A model generated the notes under the pieces. It was not told the origin of the DNA. It made no database searches and worked only from the letters and a program-made list of their open reading frames with translations. This document shows, piece after piece, positions 35,640-48,272 of a stretch of 64,000 bases of DNA. Both the position numbers and the translations under genes were made by a program. Location of the stretch: NCBI GenBank assembly GCA_020152595.1, contig JAIGNY010000879.1:487001-551000 (forward strand). Reading direction: 5' to 3'. The DNA is from Chiridota heheva (lineage: Eukaryota > Echinodermata > Holothuroidea > Apodida > Chiridotidae). Positions within the stretch are counted from its first letter, which is position 1. Every line of letters begins with the position of its first letter.

Positions 35640-36640
35640 TTTTATCTGCCAGACCAAATGAAACCAAGAATATGAAAATGCTCTCCTATTTCCCAGTCAC
35701 TCAGATTCAGAAACTTGCATCCGCGCATTACATAGTCAAAAACTGCTAAGTCATAATAATTGTGATAAGGGCAATTAATAGGAAGTCAGGTATGCTCAAT
35801 TCATTGCAAAATTGTATAATCCAGGAAAACAATGTAATTGAAACAACACTTTAAGACAGGATGAACGGGGATGTAGGGGAAGGGGGGGGGGGGGCGTAAT
35901 CATATTAAGAGGGGAAACTTCGGCAGATTTTTCATATTCCTGGTGTTATATTGTTTCTTGAAATTTGAGAAAAAAATATAAATAATTACATTAAAGAATT
36001 TTACCTACATTCCTTTTCAGACATCATCACGTTTGCATATGTATGCTGGAAAATTGATAAAATAAGTCACAAATTACACATAGATGAGCGTAAAAATGGT
36101 CCACTGTGGGGAATCAAAACGTCTCTTTACTAAAAAAAAGAATAATAATCAAGCCAAGAAAATCTTAGCTGGTAATGAATTTTAAACACAAGCAAAATTA
36201 TTGTCTAGTAGGAGTGGAACAAGACTGAATTCTCTTAGACCCCCTAATAATCAAAACATGGCTACACAATATCACATTAAAACTTAGCTAACAACATCTC
36301 AAAACACCCCCTCCCTCCCAAAAGTAACTTCTTAAAATAGATCATAAACAAGCAACAAAATAATGGTAACAAAGCTCACATAAATATCTCCAGAGCAAAC
36401 ATAAAATCTCTAAAAGCAAAATAAAATAATACAATATAACTATAATATAAAACTGGTCATTATTTTATCCTTTTAATTTGGTCAGTTTTAAACTTAAAAC
36501 CAGTAATCATAAATACATCAAAGTAATGTGAAAATACTATTGAAACAAAAACTAATATCTGCAGCTGACAAATAAACATAGCTCTAACTTATGGAGAGAA
36601 TGAAAATAAAGTCTTATAGACAGAATTACTTAAGAATAAA
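35640..36640. other. Intron, no gene recognised
   Basis: AT-rich, with a G run at about 35880. Nothing coding or repetitive was identified beyond simple sequence. Confidence 0.35.
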
Positions 36641-36644
36641 ATAA

Positions 36645-37030
36645 CTTAAAGGATTAGTTCAGGGGTCAAGCAAGTCCATCTTATATAGAATTCAAATGGA
36701 AACAAAATGGTGAAGAAAATATTCAGAAATCGTATTACGTTAAGGAGATAATTAAATTTAATGTTTGGTATCATCTGTATAGAAACGACTGAAATCAAAA
36801 CTAGTTGTGACATCACATACTCAAATTCCTCAAAGTCTTCATGTATTCTATCATACATGTATTTTCCCTATAATTTTGTGAATTAAAAACCATTGAGTAT
36901 GTAAGAAAAGTAGTAAAACAGAATCTAGTATGGGTATTTATAATTTATTTCCTAAAGAAATTTCGAGGAAAAATAATTCAAACAGTAAAAAAGCTACATC
37001 AATTTTCTTCAAAATGCATTAACAATTGTT
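36645..37030 (+). mobile_element. Dispersed repeat, ~0.4 kb
   Basis: Starts AGGATTAGTTCAGGGGTCAA. Contains AGAAACGACTGAAATCAAAA and TAGTTGTGACATCACA, and ends in AATTGTTAAGAATGTGAGGA. Same family at 49873-50275 (+) and, in inverted pieces, at 53470-54025. No coding capacity; class not recognised. Confidence 0.65.
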
Positions 37031-37501
37031 AAGAATGTGAGGATGATGGCGCTAACCTTCTTTAATATAAGATGAACTTGCATGGCTACTCCTGTCAAAT
37101 TAGGTCGCTGACCCACCATGACCTTTCAGTTGGGGTTTTCTAGAATAGTACAGTACTGTATATATGCCAACCAAACAGCAATTGCAGCCCAAGGTTTGTG
37201 GGCTTGGATATTAGTGACTAATTACAATACTCTCCAATCATGACAAAGAGCCTACGGAGGCAGAGTCGGCATACATATCAACTAGCATTATCTTTCACTG
37301 CGGTAAAAACATGTGTGAGTGTATGCTGCAACTGAATAATCCGTGCCCTCATTTCAAAGTTTTTCAAGTCAAACTGAGAAACACTGTACCTTGCTAAACC
37401 CCAAACAGACAGTTCTAGCCCATTTATCAAGATCAAAATTGATCATAAACTTAATTTGAAAATAATGTATTCAACAGTTACAAAGCTACACAAATAAAAT
37501 A

Positions 37502-38541
37502 AACCAGAACCAAAAGGTTTTGTGGTTCCAATGCTTCTTTTTCATAAACTGATTTGATTTGCAAAATTTGTATTTGCTGTCATGTCATTGCATATCATGA
37601 AGTATTTGTTCCAGGATATTTATTAATAAACCACACCCACCATGCAGATCAATAAAAATGTTCACAACATTAGCAACTTGTACAATACTTAACAACATTA
37701 TCATAGACAGTATGATGCAAAACCGATTGCTCATTTATCATATTGCAAGAATTTGTCAGTAAGCCCCACCTACTCATTTATATTCACTACCACAACATTA
37801 GAAAATATGTACAGACCATGACCCATATGTGTACCTGATATAGCATAAATCTGATGTATCGTTCATAGGGTACGGTATGGTGTTTACATTATTTAGCAAT
37901 TTCACATTAAGCCACACCCACCATGCATATCAATGACATATGCTGATAACATAAGTATGTACACAATAACAAACAAAATTATCATGCCCAATATGGCACA
38001 AAATGGACATACACCATTTCAAAATTTTCACTTTAGGCCCTTCCCACTTATCAATATGCATGATATCACCACCAAAAGCAATAGGGCACATCTACAGACC
38101 ATGGGGTTTCTGTGTACCAAATATGACATGAGTTTACAGTTTTTGAGATACCGTGTTTACAAGCTCTTTTCAGCAAAATCAAATTAAGCCCCACCCACTA
38201 CGCATATGCATAAAATTCAACGTTTTTACATCATGAACATGTACACATCAGCTAACATCATAATTATCTCAAATATGAAACAAAACAGACATGCGGTTGT
38301 AAAAATATAAACATTTTCAGATTTTTACACTAAGCCACGCCTACTCATTTATATGCATATCACTACCAAAAACAACAGGGCACATCTATGTACCATGGGC
38401 TATCTGTGTACTACATATGACATTAATCCAGTCTACTGTTCTTGCGATAACGCGTTTACGAGCTGGCTGTCACACACACACATATACCCATACACACTCC
38501 ATCATGACCGCATAGGTTCCTGATGCTATCGCATCGGAACC
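37502..38541. mobile_element. Hairpin-ended non-coding element, complete (~1.04 kb)
   Basis: Starts ACCAGAACCAAAAGGTTTTG TGGTTCC, a self-complementary end, and finishes with a CA-rich run and the hairpin GGTTCCTGATGC-TATC-GCATCGGAACC (38515-38541). The body is four or five diverged tandem sub-repeats, each containing AAGCCMCRCCCACY...ATATGCAT and a GGCACATCT...GACCATG motif. No open frame. The copy at 48273-49622 has both ends as well. Confidence 0.75.
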
Positions 38542-38569
38542 AAAAACAAAACCAAAAACCAAAAATGAA

Positions 38570-39546
38570 TCAGCATTTCAAATCAACAGTGTTTTTTTCT
38601 TCTTCAAAAAGCAGATTTTGATCTCCAGACACGTGGGCTGTAGATGAAAAAAGGTGCTCTTGAAGTTTGCCACACTAATAGACTTCTGGATTTAAAACTG
38701 CAGAATGTAAACTAAGTTCCTACAGGGAAATGTGACCCATGTTTTTGTAAACTGGTTTAAATGTTCTTAAAAGTTATAGGAAAAAGTGCTAAGATGCCAT
38801 CTTTACCCAACAACAGTGGGACTGTCATTTACAGTATGATAGACATTAGGATTTGCAAATGAAAATACCAAGGTATCTCTGTAACACATCACAATATTTG
38901 CATAACATATGCAAATTAATACCTGCAATTTAAAATCGCTGTAAAACGGTGAATGTTTGACCAATTTTGATGGTATTATGATGGTATTTAAAAACAATTT
39001 CGCCATTTTTTGCCTCTACATCTTAAATATCAATGGTACTAATGAATAAGTTTGTTTGTTCGTTTGATGAGGGCTTAACGGCACCACAACAACAAGGATC
39101 AAATTGTGCCTGAGAGGTCAGATCATTTTAGAGATAGGAAGGAAAGGAAACAGGGAGAGAAATTCAAGAACATAAGGTCAGAAAGCTGTGATCGAGAGGG
39201 GAGGTGCATGGTTAAAAAAAAAAAAAGTAGAGAGGGGGTGGAAGAGGAGAATTAAATATGGTTGTAGAGGGAAGCATGGTGATGAAAGGAGATCTTTTTA
39301 TCCAGAGGATTTTTCTGGAAGAACTCAGCAATTGAGTTGTGGGGAGCGAGGGAAGCTCTGGGAAGGTTGTACAGTGGGCAAGCAAGGAGAAAGTGATGGA
39401 TTGTGAGGGTGCAAAGGCAATTGTTGCAGAGGGGTTGGGGGGAGCCAATAAGGAGGTGGGAGTGAGTAAGGTGGGTGTGACCAATTTTAAGACGGGTAAT
39501 ATAAACGTTGTCGATACGAGAGAGGTTGTTGATGGTGGATGGATAA
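38570..39546. repeat. Duplicated block, left copy
   Basis: CAGACACGTGGGCTGTAGAT, GCTCTTGAAGTTTGCC, CACTAATAGACTTCTGG and TTTTTGTAAA recur in the same order at 43984-44190. In both places an RNase H LINE fragment follows. The duplication flanks the LINE at 39549-43985. Confidence 0.85.
39045..39546 (-). mobile_element. RNase H-bearing LINE, 3' fragment 1
   Basis: Minus-strand remnant: a 3' end with (CAAA)-type tail (GTTTGTTTGTTCGTTTGATG on plus), then untranslated sequence, then the frame-broken end of the ORF after RNase H, in a different frame containing ...HCTTFPELPSLPTTQLLSS. Very similar to 44290-44800. Cut off at the junction with the plus-strand LINE. Confidence 0.75.
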
Positions 39547-39548
39547 GA

Positions 39549-42500
39549 TGATAGTCTTTTGATAGGTCAGGTCAGGCAATCTGCTACTGGTAACCATGTG
39601 GACCAGTACTTACTGTTTTGGTCTAGCCATCGGTGACTAAACCGGCACCCCCACCAGGCTTGCTTGGTAAGGAGGGTGTGGCTAAGCACCCAGCAGAACT
39701 AAAAACAAGACCTGTGGAGTCAACAGCCACTTAGCTAAACCTTAGGTGCCCTGTGGTATCTCCTTAAGGGGCGGAGTTATTCTGTACTGCAAAACTCCCG
39801 AGCCAACCACTGCAGTTTTCATTGGACCAGTGTGTCGTGACCAGCTCACGCCTGGAGGAATCATCGCATGATCTGCCAATAGAGTACACCTAGTAATGGC
39901 AAAAGCTTGGATGTACTTTAAACCAAATTGCCAGCAGTCCTGAAAAAATACGTTATCAACCATGGAAAGCGTACAAGTCATTTCAGATACCAGCTCGGTC
40001 GTCGCCTGGGTTAACAAGGACTGCGCCGATCACCTTACGCTCAGGGGGTCAGTAAGAAGTAAGTAAGGATGTAGTAAAACTAGAAAAACAAGAAACCTGA
40101 CAATCGCTCTGTAGAATGTGAGAACGATGCTTAATCGCAACGACTTTTACAGACCACAAAGACGCACTGCTCTGATAGCTAATGAGCTGTCCAGATATCA
40201 GATTGATATAGCTGCCCTTGGTGAAACAAGATTCTTGGATAGTGGTAGTGTGGCAGATGTGAGAGTTTACATTCTTTTGGAGTGGAAAACCAGGTGGAAG
40301 CAAACATGAATCAGGAGCTGCTATTGTCATCAAGACTGCCCTGCTGAAGAGCCTTGAGGAAGGACCAAATGCCATAAGTGGCAGAATCATGTCACTCAGA
40401 ATACCTCTCACAGCCAATCACCACCTTTCAGGGTATCAGTGTATATTCTCCTACCATGACAAACACAGCAGAAGCTAAGGAGCAATTCTACTCTATTCTA
40501 ACACAAAGTCTTTAATAAACACCACAGCAAGACAAACTCCTATTGTTGGGTGACTTTTAATGCTCGATTGGGAAGTGATTGCACGAAGTTGCCCAACGTA
40601 CTGGGAGGGTTTGGAGTCAGAAACACCAACTCAAATGGGGAGATCTCATTGTCTCTGTGAATAGAACATAATCTCACAATCACCAACACCATCTTCAAGC
40701 AGAAACTGGAACGTAGTCACATGGATGCACCCCAGATCAAAACATTGGCATCTTATAGCTTATGTGATAACGCAACAATGTGATAGGATGGACATCTTGA
40801 GCACAAGAGTCATGAGAGGAGCCAACTGTTCAAGAGCTCACCAAATGACAAGAACAAAGGTCAAACTCAGACTGAAACCATCCACAAGAAAAACTGGCCC
40901 TGCAAAACCAAAGAAACTACCAGTCTCAACGCTGAAGTATGACCTCACCAGAGAAATGCTCTTATCAAAGCTAGACAAAGCCTTGTCCACATAATTCATT
41001 GGTGAAATCCACAAATAAAAATTGGATTAAACTGAGGGAGAAAAAAATATAAAACTGCAAGTCAAGTGCTTGGCAAACCAGAACGTAAACACGAGGACTG
41101 GTTCGACCCTGAGGAAGAACAGCTGTTGAAACTTATTGATAACAAAAACAAAGCCCACCAGAGCTTGCTTCAATCCAGAAACACTCGCTCGGCCACAAAA
41201 ACCCTTAGAGAAGCTCGTAACAATCTCCAGAAATACACCTGGAATTTGAAAGAGGCCCGATGGGAAGGCAAAGCAAAGTTGATCCAGATTGCTGCTGACA
41301 CCAACAACATGCAGGCCTTCTATACTGGGTTGAATGAAGTTTATGGATCTTTAAAAGAACCAACATGGTTCTACTCAGAAGATGGCTCAGACTTCATCAA
41401 GGAAAAAAGCAAGGTTGCTGAACGTTTTGCCACCCACTTTAAGAAGCTCCTCAATGTTGATGGGAGAATCAGTGAAGATGCACTCTCAAATGTTACCCCA
41501 CAAACTACAGTTGAAATTATGGATGATCCCCCCAACATGGAAGAGATTAGCATGGCAGCATCAGCCATCTCCATCGGAAAGGCACCAGGTTGTGATGGGA
41601 TACCCGGTGAGATATGGCAAATGGCTGTAAAAAAGCTTTAGGAGTGTCTACATCATCTTATTCTGCGGTGCTGGGAGGATGAGTCCATACCAGATAAATG
41701 GAAAAATGCGAAATTGTGCCGCTATTCAAGAAGGGAGACAAGAAAATTTGTGAAAACTACCGAGGCATATAATAACTGTCAATCGCCAGTAAAGTCTTCT
41801 CTAAAAAATTTTTGAAAGACTGAATGACCACATTGCTCCTGCTGTCCTTCCGGAAACCCAGTCTGGCTTCAGATCAAACTGAAGCACAATCAACATGATC
41901 TACTGTCTGTGTCAGTTGCAAGAAAAAGTATTGAGCAAAATATGCTACTGTACATAGTGTTCATCAATTTTACTTAAGCCTTTAACACAATGGGTCGTGT
42001 AGGATTGTGGCAGCTGTTAAGGAAGTTTGGTTGCTTAAAAAAGTTAAACAATATGATTCATTCTCCACATGATTGAATAATGGCACAAGTATCGGTCCAG
42101 TGGCACAAGTATCGGTCCAGGATGCAAGATCTGAGCAGTTCCAAGTCTCTAAAGACATGAAACAGGGCTGTGTTCTGGCGCCTACCCTGTTCCTCTCTGC
42201 TATGCTTGAAGAAAACTTTTAAAGTGCTGAAGGTGAGGTATACATCCGATGCTGCCAAAATGCAGACCTATTTAAGGTGTCACAATTCGAAGCGAAGTGT
42301 TGGCCAGAGAATTACTGTTTGCGGATGATAGTGCTTTGGTGACATTCTGCACTCTCGAGATAGCATGCAGCATCTCACAGATGCTTTTGCAGTGGCAGCA
42401 AGCAAATATGGACTGCAGATAAATATAGAGAAAACCGAGGTGTTGGTGCAATCACCACAGGAGAATGATGTTGACACAGCAATCACTATATCTGGTCAAG

Positions 42501-43985
42501 AACTGAAGTGTGTAAACCAGTTCACCTATCTCGGTAGTAGCATAACTGATAATGGTAGGATAAATGATGATATTGGCAAGAGAATGGCGAAGGCCAGCTC
42601 ATCTTTTGGGCGCTTATACCAAAGATTGTGGAACAACTCCCATGTGTCAGTGAAGACAAAGTGCCAAGTTTACCGAGCAGTGGTTCTCTCAATCCTATTG
42701 TATAGAGTTAAAGCGTTGACACTATACAGCAAACAAGAGAAGACAAAGTGCCAGGTTTACTGAGCAGTGGTGCTCTCAACCCTATTGTATGCAGTTGAAG
42801 CATGGACACTATACAGCAGCCCTATTGTATGCAGTTGAAGCGTGGACACTATACAGCAAACAAGAGAGAAAACGCCACTCTTTCATGATGCAACACCCCA
42901 GAATAATAATGAAGGTAAAATGGTGGCAGAAAGTGACAAATGTGTCTATACTGAAGTGACAAATGTGTCTATACTGAAGTGACAAATGTGTCTATACTGA
43001 AGTGACAATGTGTCTATACTGAAGCGACAAATGTGTCTATACTGAAGTGACAAATGTGTCTATACTGAAGTGACAAATGTGTCTATACTGAAGTGACAAA
43101 TGTGTCTATATTGAAGTGACAAATGTGTCTATACTGAAGTGACAAATGTGTCTATACTGAAGTGACAAATGTGTCTATACTGAAGTAACAAATGTGTCTA
43201 TACTGAAGTGACAAATGTGTCTATACTGAAGTGACAAATGTGTCTATACTGAAGTGACAAATGTGTCTATACTGAAGTGACAAATGTGTCTATACTGAAG
43301 TGACAAATGTGTCTATACTGAAGTGACAATGTGTCTATACTGAAGTGACAAATGTGTCTATACTGAAGTGACAAATGTGTCTATACTGAAGTGACAAATG
43401 TGTCTATACTGAAGTGACAATGTGTCTATACTGAAGTGACAAATGTGTCTATACTGAAGTGACAAATGTGTCTATACTGAAGTGACAAATGTGTCTACAC
43501 TGAAGTAACAAACGTGTCTATACTGAAGTGACAAATGTGCCTATACTGAAGTGACAAATGTGTCTACACTGAAGTGACAAATGTGTCTATACTAAAGTGA
43601 CAAATGTGTCTATACTATAGTGACAAATGTGTCTATACTGAAGAAAGCCGGACTCCCAAGCACGGAGCAGCTACTGATTCAACGGAATTTACGTTGGGTA
43701 GGTCATGTTCAGAGGATGGACTTACAATGATTGCTGCGCCAGATACTGCTCTCCCAACTGTCATCTGGGACCCACAATCAAGGGAGGCTGAGGCTGCATT
43801 TCAAGGATACTTTGAAGCGGCACTTGGAGCACCGAAACATTGATCCAAAGGATTGGGTATCTCTTTCGAACAATAAATCAACCTGGAGACGGCTAATAAT
43901 GAGGATGATAATGACCTTGAAGGACATGTTTCATCGAGAATCGACTGACTGCATGATGATGATGATGACAGTTTTAGACAGCTGA
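39549..43985 (+). mobile_element. Endonuclease/reverse-transcriptase LINE, degenerate
   Basis: Non-LTR retrotransposon of the type often annotated as craniofacial development protein 2-like. About 550 nt of leader is followed by an endonuclease start (RTMLNRNDFYRPQRRTALIA, ELSRYQIDIAALGETRF), a linker, and RT motifs KAPGCDGIPGEIW, GRVGLWQLLRKFGC and catalytic FADD (LLFADDSALVT at about 42310). The C-terminal segments are VNQFTYLGSSITDNGRI and, after an array, LRWVGHVQRM. It ends with (ATG)n at 43955-43970. Many stops and frameshifts; not active. An internal segment (YRAVVLS...LLY..A.TLYS) is duplicated around 42665-42860. Confidence 0.9.
42940..43645 (+). repeat. 23-bp minisatellite inside the LINE ORF
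   Basis: About 30 units of AAGTGACAAATGTGTCTATA + CTG, some 22 bp. The first unit continues from the LINE codons K-V-K-W-W-Q and the last runs into K-K-A-G-L-P-S-T-E-Q. With one unit the frame reads WWQKVTNVSILKKAGLPSTE, as expected for the family. The array is therefore an in-place expansion of the codons V-T-N-V-S-I-L-K. Confidence 0.93.
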
Positions 43986-44800
43986 TCAACTCACACTCTC
44001 TTTAAAGAAAGGCAGATTCGAGTCTCAAGACATGTGGGCTGTAGATGAAATAGAGAGCTCTTGAAGTTCGCCCACACTAATAGACATACTTCTGGCATTT
44101 GAAACTCTGCAGTATGTAAACCAAGTTCTCACAGAGAAAGTGTTCTAATTTTTTGTAAAATGAGTTAAAAGTTCAACTGTTCAATTGTCAACTGTTATCA
44201 CTACGTGCATGGCCGTACTAGGCGGGAGCGGTAGGCCTCCCCCCTCCCCACCCCGTCAGCTAGATACATATCTTTATAGTCAGGCACAATCAGTTTGTTT
44301 GTTTGTTTGTTTGATGAGGTCTTAACGGCACCACGACAACGAAGGTCAAATTGTGCCTGAGAGGTCAGATCATTTTAGAGGTAGTAAGGAAAGAGACCAG
44401 GGGAAGAATGAGAGAAATTCAAGAACAAAAGCCAGAAAGCTGTGATCGAGAGAGGAGGTGCATGGGTAAAACAAAAAACAAAGTAGAGAGGGGGTGGAAG
44501 AGGAGAATTAAATATGGTTGTAAAGGGATGCATGCTGAAGGAAGGAGACTATTTTATCTGGAGGATTTTTTTGGAAGAACTCAGCAATTGATTTGTGGGG
44601 AGCGAGGGAAGCTCTGGGAAGGTTGTACAGGGGGCAAGCAAGGAGAACGTGTTGGATTGTGAGGATGCAGTGGCAATTGTTACAGAGGGGTTGGGGGGAA
44701 CCAATAAGGAGGTGGGAGTGAGTGAGGTGGGTGTGACCAATTCTAAGACGAGTAATATGAACGTTGTCGATACGAGAAAGGTTGTTGATGGTGGATTTGA
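43984..44800. repeat. Duplicated block, right copy
   Basis: Counterpart of 38570-39546. Shared first part (43984-44190) and RNase H LINE fragment (44290-44800). The middle spacer differs: about 265 bp on the left, about 100 bp on the right. Confidence 0.85.
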
Positions 44801-45500
44801 TCGGGATTGTGGGCTGGATAACATGGAGTTTGTTATCAATTTGGAAGTTCCATAAGGTTTGCCAGCGGTCACGAACAAGAGAAGCGATAAGGGGTTTGAT
44901 GTCAGAGAGGGTTTTGGGAAAAGGGGAAGGGAGGAGGTTAAGGGCAAGCTTAGCGGCTGTATCAGCCCTGTCATTGCCAGGGATGCCAACATGGCTGGGT
45001 ATCCAGAAGAAAAGAGCACTTTTCCTGCAGAGGGTGGGAGAAAAGAGTTTCCGGAGGAGGAGGTGGCAGGTGAGGTTATCCCATTTAAGATTGAGTAATG
45101 AAGTAAGAACAGCCTTTGAGTCAGAGAAAATGGCAAAGTGACTAAGAGGAGAGTACTCAATAAAGTTGAGGGCGAGGAGAATGGCCTTAGCCTCGGCTGA
45201 AAAGATGGATGAGTGGTCAGGAAGTCTGCTACTGAGGGTGATGTCTTGGATGATGGCAGCAGCAGCTGTCTTGTTGCCTTCCTTGGAGCCATCAGTATAG
45301 ATGGAGGTGTAATTTGAGAGTTGGTCTTTGATTTGGTTGTGGAGATTGATGAAGAGATTAGGGTGAGTTTGAGTTTTGTTATAAGTGGAGAGGTCTAGGT
45401 GGACAGAAGGAAGGGGGGTGGCCCAAGGCGGAAAAGTGGGCCAGGAATAGGTGCCGAGAGTGGCGGGGTTGATGCCAAGTTGAAAGAGGTCTGATTTAAT
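44290..45500 (-). mobile_element. RNase H-bearing LINE, 3' fragment 2
   Basis: The minus strand, across frames, carries the C-terminal RNase H domain and tail of a non-LTR element: AEAKAILLALNFIEYSPLS, SDSKAVLTSLL and PSHVGIPGNDRAD, then the tail motif LRIGHTHLTHSHL. Ends in (CAAA)n. The reverse-transcriptase part is missing (5' truncated) and the frame is broken. Confidence 0.8.
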
Positions 45501-45504
45501 GCGT

Positions 45505-46260
45505 AAGCTGCAGAATCAGGCCCAACTCGGCTAGATATCTGGGTCATGCCCTCCCATCTCGGCATGACGTTGACAATGTGATACTTGGGCACCGATCTTA
45601 TATAGTCAGGCAGAGAGGCAAAGTGTACTTTTAAAATCAGTGATTTGTCGGAATCATTCATGCTGTTGCAGTTTTATTTCCCGATACTTAAAAAGAAATT
45701 TCCCAAAATCAAAAAACTACCCAGAAATTTAGGAAAATGTTCTGAAAATGGAAGGAAATTGCACAAAAATGGAAGAAAATTTGTTGAAAATTAAATAAAG
45801 CACCCAAAAATTTCCCTGAAAATACGCTAAATTCCCAAAAATCGAAAAATCTGCACGCAAAATTAAGGAAATTTCCCTAAGAATGCCTGGAAATGAAGGA
45901 ATGATCCTGAATATTGAGGATATTTTCCCAAAATATTTGTGAAAATGCAAAACTTGCCCGAATATGATTTTCTTTCTTTCAAAAATTAAAGAAAATTGCC
46001 CAGAAATTAAGGAAAGCTTCCAAAAACTGAGAAAACTTTCCAGAAAATTGACAACAACTTTGCTGAAATATCCCGAAAATCAAAAAACCTCCCAGAAAAT
46101 TTCTTGGAAATAAAGGCTATTTTCTGAATCCTGCCCCCTCCCCCCTGAAAGCCCAAATCTATGGTGAATTCATTACTCAAAATTAATTGTTCATTCACAG
46201 ATTCACTGCGATTTTCTCTTCGTAATAGGTTTTCGAGTTGGGCAAAAAGTCACCACCCCT
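45505..46260. other. Intron, unrecognised sequence and purine-rich quasi-repeat
   Basis: 45505-45660 is a GC-balanced stretch of unknown origin (minus-strand fragment LILKVHFASLPDYIRSVPKY), possibly another transposon piece. 45670-46110 consists of loose A-rich repeats such as GGAAATTTCCCTAAGAATGC and AAAATTTCCCAGAAATTAAG. No host gene. Confidence 0.4.
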
Positions 46261-46284
46261 TCAAGTAAGATGATCCCGTACGGC

Positions 46285-47585
46285 CATGCTAATGTTTGTT
46301 TGATGAGGGCTTAATGGCACCACAACAGCGAGGGTCAAATTGTACCTGAGAGGTTGAAACATTCCAGAGGTAGGAAGAGAAGAAAATAGGGGGAGGCTGA
46401 GAGAAACACTGGGACTAAAAGCCAAGAAGCTGTAATAAAGAGAGGAAGTGTATGGGTTCAAAAAAGTGGTAAAAGTAGAGAGAGGTGGGTGGGAGAGGAA
46501 GAATAAATATGGTTGTAGAGAGAAGTGTGATGAAGGAAGAAGATAATTTTATCTGGGTTTTTTTTCTGGAAGAGCTTGGCTATTGAGTTGTGGAGGGTGA
46601 GGGAAGCTCTGGGAAGGTTGTTCAGGGGGCAGGCAAGGAGGACGTGGTGTGGACTGTTAGGGTGCAATGGCAATTGTTGAAGAGGGTTGGGGGGAGCCAA
46701 TAAGATGGGAGTGAGTGAGGTGGGTGTGATCTATCTTAAGGCGAGTAATGTGAACCTTGTCGACACGGGAGAGATTATGGATGGTGGGTTTAATCAGAAT
46801 GGTGGGTTTAATCAGAATGGTGGGCTGGATGATGTGGAGTTTGTTATCAATTTGGGAGTCCCATGAGGTTTGCCAGCAGTCATAAACAAGGAAAGCAATA
46901 AGTAGTTTGATGTCAAAAAGGGTTTTAGGAAAGGGGGTAGGAGGGAGGTTTAGGGCAAGCTTAGTGGCTGCATCAGCTCTGTCATTACCGAGGATGCCAA
47001 CATGGCTGGGTATCCAGAAGAAAAGAATACTTTTCCTGCAGAGGAGTTTATGAAGGAGGTGGGACATGAGGTTATCCCATTTAAGATTGAGTAATGAAGT
47101 AAGGACAGACTTGGGAGTCTGAGAAGAAGGCAAAGTGGCTGAGCGGGGAGTACTCAATAAAGTTGAGGGCGAGTAGGATGGCCTTGGCCGAGAAGATGGA
47201 TTAGTTGGGAAGCCTGCTACTGAGGGTGATGTTTTGGATGACAGCAGTATGCAGCAGCTGTCTTGTCGCCTTTCTTGCAGCCATCAGTATAGATGGAGGT
47301 GTAGTTTGAAAGTTAGTCTTTGATTTGGTTGTGGAGGTTGAGGAAGAGGTTGGGGTGGGCTTGGGTTATGTGATGAGTGGAGAGGCCTGGTGGATAGAAG
47401 GAAGGGGGTCGCCCAGGGAGGAATGGTGGGGCAGGAGAAGGTGCCAAGAGTGGCGGGGTTAATGCTGAGATGGTGGAGGTTGGGTTTGATGCGTAAGCTG
47501 AAGGGAGGGGATAAGGTTTTAAACCTATCAAAGAGGGTAGAGAAATTGGGGTACCTACATGTAATGGCAAAATGCTTTACAATCT
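46285..47585 (-). mobile_element. RNase H-bearing LINE, 3' fragment 3
   Basis: Best preserved of the three. Minus strand, with frameshifts: KSVLTSLLNLKWDN, then WIPSHVGILGNDRADAATK (last acidic site and basic pocket of RNase H), DCWQTSWDSQIDNKLH and the tail LKIDHTHLTHSHLIGSPQP. Further 5' is PLHVGTPISLPSLIGLKPYP, which precedes RNase H. 5' truncated, same orientation as the other two. Confidence 0.85.
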
Positions 47586-47589
47586 ATTA

Positions 47590-48270
47590 CCAACCCTCAT
47601 ACTAGCAAAACATTTCTTCCAAATTGATTCAACATTGACCATTTTACAGTGTTTTCACATATTTTATGCAAAATTTGTGATGACAAGGCAACCTTGGTAT
47701 TTTCTTTTGTAAAACCCTTGTTTTTTAAATGTCAATCATAATTCTTTAAAGTGGTACATAATTATTTGATCAGCAGTTTATGAATTTTTGCCCACAACAA
47801 AATTTTATCAAGAAATGACTTTTCCATTACTTGATCAGCTATTACTCAAACACTAAACGTGTTTTTTTGTGTTCAAAATTCAAAAACATGATCAGTTCAG
47901 AAGTAAATACTCGTTTAACAAAAATAGAAATTGTAACATTTTCACAGACTGATACAAGTATGACACATAGGACATTGGACCCATTAGGAACACTTCTCCA
48001 CTTATTTGATGTATTGAAAGGACAGTATTTACTTACACATACTAGTGAGAGACCTTCGCACATTGAAAAAAACTTCCTGAGTTTCATATCTACAAAATGC
48101 AGCAAATATGTCAGTCTTTATTTTGAATTTGATACTAACAGTCAGGTCATACAACTCCCCAAGAAAGTACAATAAGGTAAAAAGATTCAAAATAATACGC
48201 TAATAATGGTCAAACTGTAAACTTTTACCTAAAGGTATCCTGTGCAGAGGTACTTTCTCTACAGGTTTTG
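47590..48270. other. Intron, dispersed repeat pieces
   Basis: 47820-47960 resembles 33420-33530 (GCCATAACTCAAAAACTATA...GTGTTTTTTCCAAATTCCAAA) and, inverted, 51626-51730. No coding signal. Confidence 0.4.
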
Positions 48271-48272
48271 AC

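Noticed and set aside
40118-42763. Host gene similar to craniofacial development protein 2
   Set aside because: Endonuclease and FADD reverse-transcriptase motifs in order, with stops and frameshifts and an (ATG)n end, show a decayed retrotransposon.
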